DNA of 64,000 nt, from positions 62,001 through 126,000 of the forward strand of contig NZ_JASAUZ010000073.1 in the NCBI RefSeq assembly GCF_030162935.1. The letters are read 5' to 3'. Made by a program: the position numbers and the translations under genes. Source of the DNA: Comamonas halotolerans (GTDB taxonomy: Bacteria > Pseudomonadota > Gammaproteobacteria > Burkholderiales > Burkholderiaceae_C). Below are positions 61,874 through 64,000 of this stretch, piece by piece. Each line of letters begins with the position of its first letter. Position 1 is the first letter of the stretch. The notes under the pieces were generated by a model that worked only from the letters and a program-made list of their open reading frames with translations, was not told the origin of the DNA and searched no databases.

Positions 61874-64000
61874 TTAACCCACCATCATCAGGCTGGCGTT
61901 GCCGCCTGCAGCTGTGGTGTTGGTACTGATGCTGACTTCACGCAGCAAGCGTTCGGGGCGGTAGCGTTCTCCGCTGCAGATTTCTTCGGTCGTGAGACCT
62001 TGCACCAGCAGCAGCGGACCACTGCGTGCGCTGAGCTGCTGCTGCAGGTGCAGCAGGGCATCAGTGTCGCTTTCAGCGAGTGCGGCTTGCAAGGGAAGTT
62101 GTATGAGCGCTGCTTCCGTAGCCCATTGCAGCCTGGCGTGCTTGCTGTCTGGCATCTGTTGTTGCCACTGCGCTACCAGTTCGCGCAGATGAGGGCTGTC
62201 TTGCAGCACCATGGTGTTGCCGGTGTGTTGGCAAGCCTGCCATTGCGCCTGCAAACCTTCCTCGGATTGCGGCATGCACCAGATCAGGCCGCGTGGCTGC
62301 AGTCCGTATTGGTTGGTTTCGCCGGTAGGTCCATCCAGCAATACTTGTTCGCCCGCAGCGACTGTGAGTGTGTGGGGGCCACGTGCAGTGATGATAGGGA
62401 TGCTCTGAAGCACTGGCGCTTGTGCAAGCAGGCGGAACAGGTACAGCGGGCCTCCGGCTTTGGGGCCTGTACCGGACAGGCCTTCGCCGCCAAAGGGTTG
62501 CACACCGACCACGGCACCCACGATGTTGCGGTTCACATAGATATTGCCTGCATGGATGCGCTGGGAGACATGGGCCACGGTTTCATCCAGCCGTGTGTGT
62601 ACGCCAAAGGTAAGTCCAAAGCCCAGCTGGTTGATCTGTTCCAGCAGCGCATCCATATCTTTGCGGGCATAGCGCAGCACGTGCAGAACCGGGCCAAAAA
62701 CCTCGCGGCTGAGGTCTTGTACCTGGTTGACTTCAATCAGCGTGGGGGCTACGAAATATCCGTGGCGGCATTCTGCTGGCAACTCCAGGCGGGTGACTCG
62801 GTGGCCGAGGCTGCGCATGCTGTCGATGTAGCCTTCTATATCAGCCTTGGCTTGTGCATCAATCACCGGGCCCACATCAGTGGCCAGCTGGTCTGGATTG
62901 CCCACACGCAACTCCTGCATGGCACCGCGCAGCATGTGCAGCACATGGTCGGCACTGTCTTCTTGCAGACACAGCAGGCGCAGGGCTGAGCAACGCTGAC
63001 CTGCAGAGTCATAGGCAGACATCAGTACATCGCCCACGACCTGCTCGGACAGCGCGGAGGAGTCGACCACCATGGCGTTGATGCCACCCGTTTCGGCAAT
63101 CAGCGGCACGGGTTTGCCGTGGCTGCCCAGACGCTGTGACAGCGTGCGGTGAATATGTTGTGCCACGGGATGAGAGCCGGTGAACACCACAGCATCGGTG
63201 GCAGAGTGCGCCACCAGGGCTTCGCCTACAGTTTCGCCATCTCCGGGCAGCATTTGCAAAGCGTGCGTCGGGATGCCTGCATGGTGCAGCATGGCCACTG
63301 CCTGCGCAGCGATCAGATTGGTTTGTTCGGCTGGCTTGGCAATCACCACATTACCGGCTGCCAGTGCTGCCGCAATCTGGCCGGTAAAAATGGCCAGCGG
63401 GAAGTTCCATGGGCTGATGCATACCACTACACCCAGAGGGCGATGGCTGTCATTGTCCAGATGTTGCTCTGCCTGCTGGGCGTAGTAACGCAGAAAGTCG
63501 ATGGCTTCACGCACTTCGGAGATGGCGTTGGGCAGGGTTTTGCCGGCCTCGCGGCACAGCAGTCCCATCAATGGCTGCAGCTGTGCCTGCATCAGATCGG
63601 CTGCGCGCTGCAAGGCTTGTGCACGGGCGCTGACCGGGGTGGCTTGCCAGATGGGTGCGGTGTGCTGGGCCTGGGCCATGGCCTGGGCCACTTCATCCGG
63701 ACCTGCCATGCGGACTTCACCGAGCACGTCCGCATTGTGCGCTGGGTTGACTACCGGTTGCGCTGGCAAATGCAGGGCTTGCTCAGGCTCTGCATTCAGC
63801 GGCGCCACACTGCTGAGCAAGGCGGCAGACAAAGAGGCCAGACGCTGTTCGTTGCTCAGGTCGACACCCAAAGAGTTGCTGCGTGCTTGAGCTGCATACA
63901 GGTCGGCAGGGCGCGGAATACGGTCATGTGGGCGGCCAAGTGGTGTGAGGGCCTGTGCTGTCTTCACCGGGTCTGCCACAAGCTGTGCAATATCAAGATT
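61874..64000 (-). CDS. putA: Bifunctional proline dehydrogenase/P5C dehydrogenase PutA, C-terminal part (partial)
   Basis: At least 708 residues run to the window edge in frame. The visible part is the aldehyde dehydrogenase (P5C dehydrogenase) domain: ISPWNFPLAIFTGQ, VVFTGSHPVAQH, the Glu in LIAETGGINAM and the catalytic Cys in SAGQRCSALRLL. A C-terminal extension (NQYGLQPRGLIWC, ending NASLMMVG) is typical of long PutA proteins. The proline dehydrogenase half and any DNA-binding domain lie outside. It oxidises P5C to glutamate. Seventy bases separate it from livK in the same direction. Confidence 0.93.
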   Translation of the reverse strand, partial: NLDIAQLVADPVKTAQALTPLGRPHDRIPRPADLYAAQARSNSLGVDLSNEQRLASLSAALLSSVAPLNAEPEQALHLPAQPVVNPAHNADVLGEVRMAGPDEVAQAMAQAQHTAPIWQATPVSARAQALQRAADLMQAQLQPLMGLLCREAGKTLPNAISEVREAIDFLRYYAQQAEQHLDNDSHRPLGVVVCISPWNFPLAIFTGQIAAALAAGNVVIAKPAEQTNLIAAQAVAMLHHAGIPTHALQMLPGDGETVGEALVAHSATDAVVFTGSHPVAQHIHRTLSQRLGSHGKPVPLIAETGGINAMVVDSSALSEQVVGDVLMSAYDSAGQRCSALRLLCLQEDSADHVLHMLRGAMQELRVGNPDQLATDVGPVIDAQAKADIEGYIDSMRSLGHRVTRLELPAECRHGYFVAPTLIEVNQVQDLSREVFGPVLHVLRYARKDMDALLEQINQLGFGLTFGVHTRLDETVAHVSQRIHAGNIYVNRNIVGAVVGVQPFGGEGLSGTGPKAGGPLYLFRLLAQAPVLQSIPIITARGPHTLTVAAGEQVLLDGPTGETNQYGLQPRGLIWCMPQSEEGLQAQWQACQHTGNTMVLQDSPHLRELVAQWQQQMPDSKHARLQWATEAALIQLPLQAALAESDTDALLHLQQQLSARSGPLLLVQGLTTEEICSGERYRPERLLREVSISTNTTAAGGNASLMMVG

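Overview
The window looks like chromosomal DNA of a Comamonas-like betaproteobacterium (Burkholderiales, Comamonadaceae). This is inferred from protein character and content: many LysR and Bug-type genes, a TRAP transporter, the PHA regulator PhaR with 3-hydroxybutyrate dehydrogenase, a PutA followed by a complete liv operon, a synthetase-type RelA, and tRNA and core gene arrangements typical of that family. No rRNA, intact insertion sequence, phage gene or CRISPR array is visible. Coding density is high and most genes are housekeeping or transport.

Layout. 1-625: His/Cys-rich start of a metal-exporting P-type ATPase (cut by the window edge) divergent from its CadR/PbrR-type MerR regulator. 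724-6653: HAD phosphatase, IclR regulator, the N-degron pair aat-bpt, a small helical protein and a PAS-GGDEF-EAL protein. 6763-7075: three tandem tRNA-Asn genes. 7149-10298: DUF454 protein, then an SDR and a LysR gene separated by about 600 bases without a convincing gene, a possible acquired patch. 10498-17263: small membrane proteins, argP/argO, an orphan metQ, DUF3820, an Ala/Pro-rich exported protein, serB and a LysR regulator. 17528-25083: methyltransferase, a GNAT-Rnk fusion, a CbiM-like membrane protein, mfd, and ispD-ispF. 25191-32615: EnvZ/OmpR-type pair, SIMPL protein, bdhA, alpha/beta hydrolase, relA; then tRNA-Val.

32815-43560 is the most interesting stretch. A GntR regulator and a TRAP transporter (dctPQM) read leftwards. 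A second operon reads rightwards: DUF969, DUF979, pyroglutamyl-peptidase (pcp), pxpA, a pxpB-pxpC fusion and a biotin carboxylase-biotin carrier fusion. Together these read as one unit that takes up pyroglutamyl compounds, releases 5-oxoproline and opens it to glutamate. The DUF969/DUF979 pair is a candidate transporter, and the biotin protein has no assigned partner. Similar 13-base palindromes lie upstream of both transcription units.

43658-48118: dgkA, eptA and a divergent PmrAB-like two-component system with a clean direct repeat between them, a lipid A modification locus that also recycles diacylglycerol. 48612-51581: an unknown protein, phaR and rimO. 51812-54660: an AT-richer CaiB / MaoC / Bug-receptor cluster. 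55108-56751: an HdeD-family protein, a decayed TetR gene and a DUF4124 protein. 56897-61802: livKHMGF. 61874-64000: the C-terminal part of PutA, cut by the window edge.
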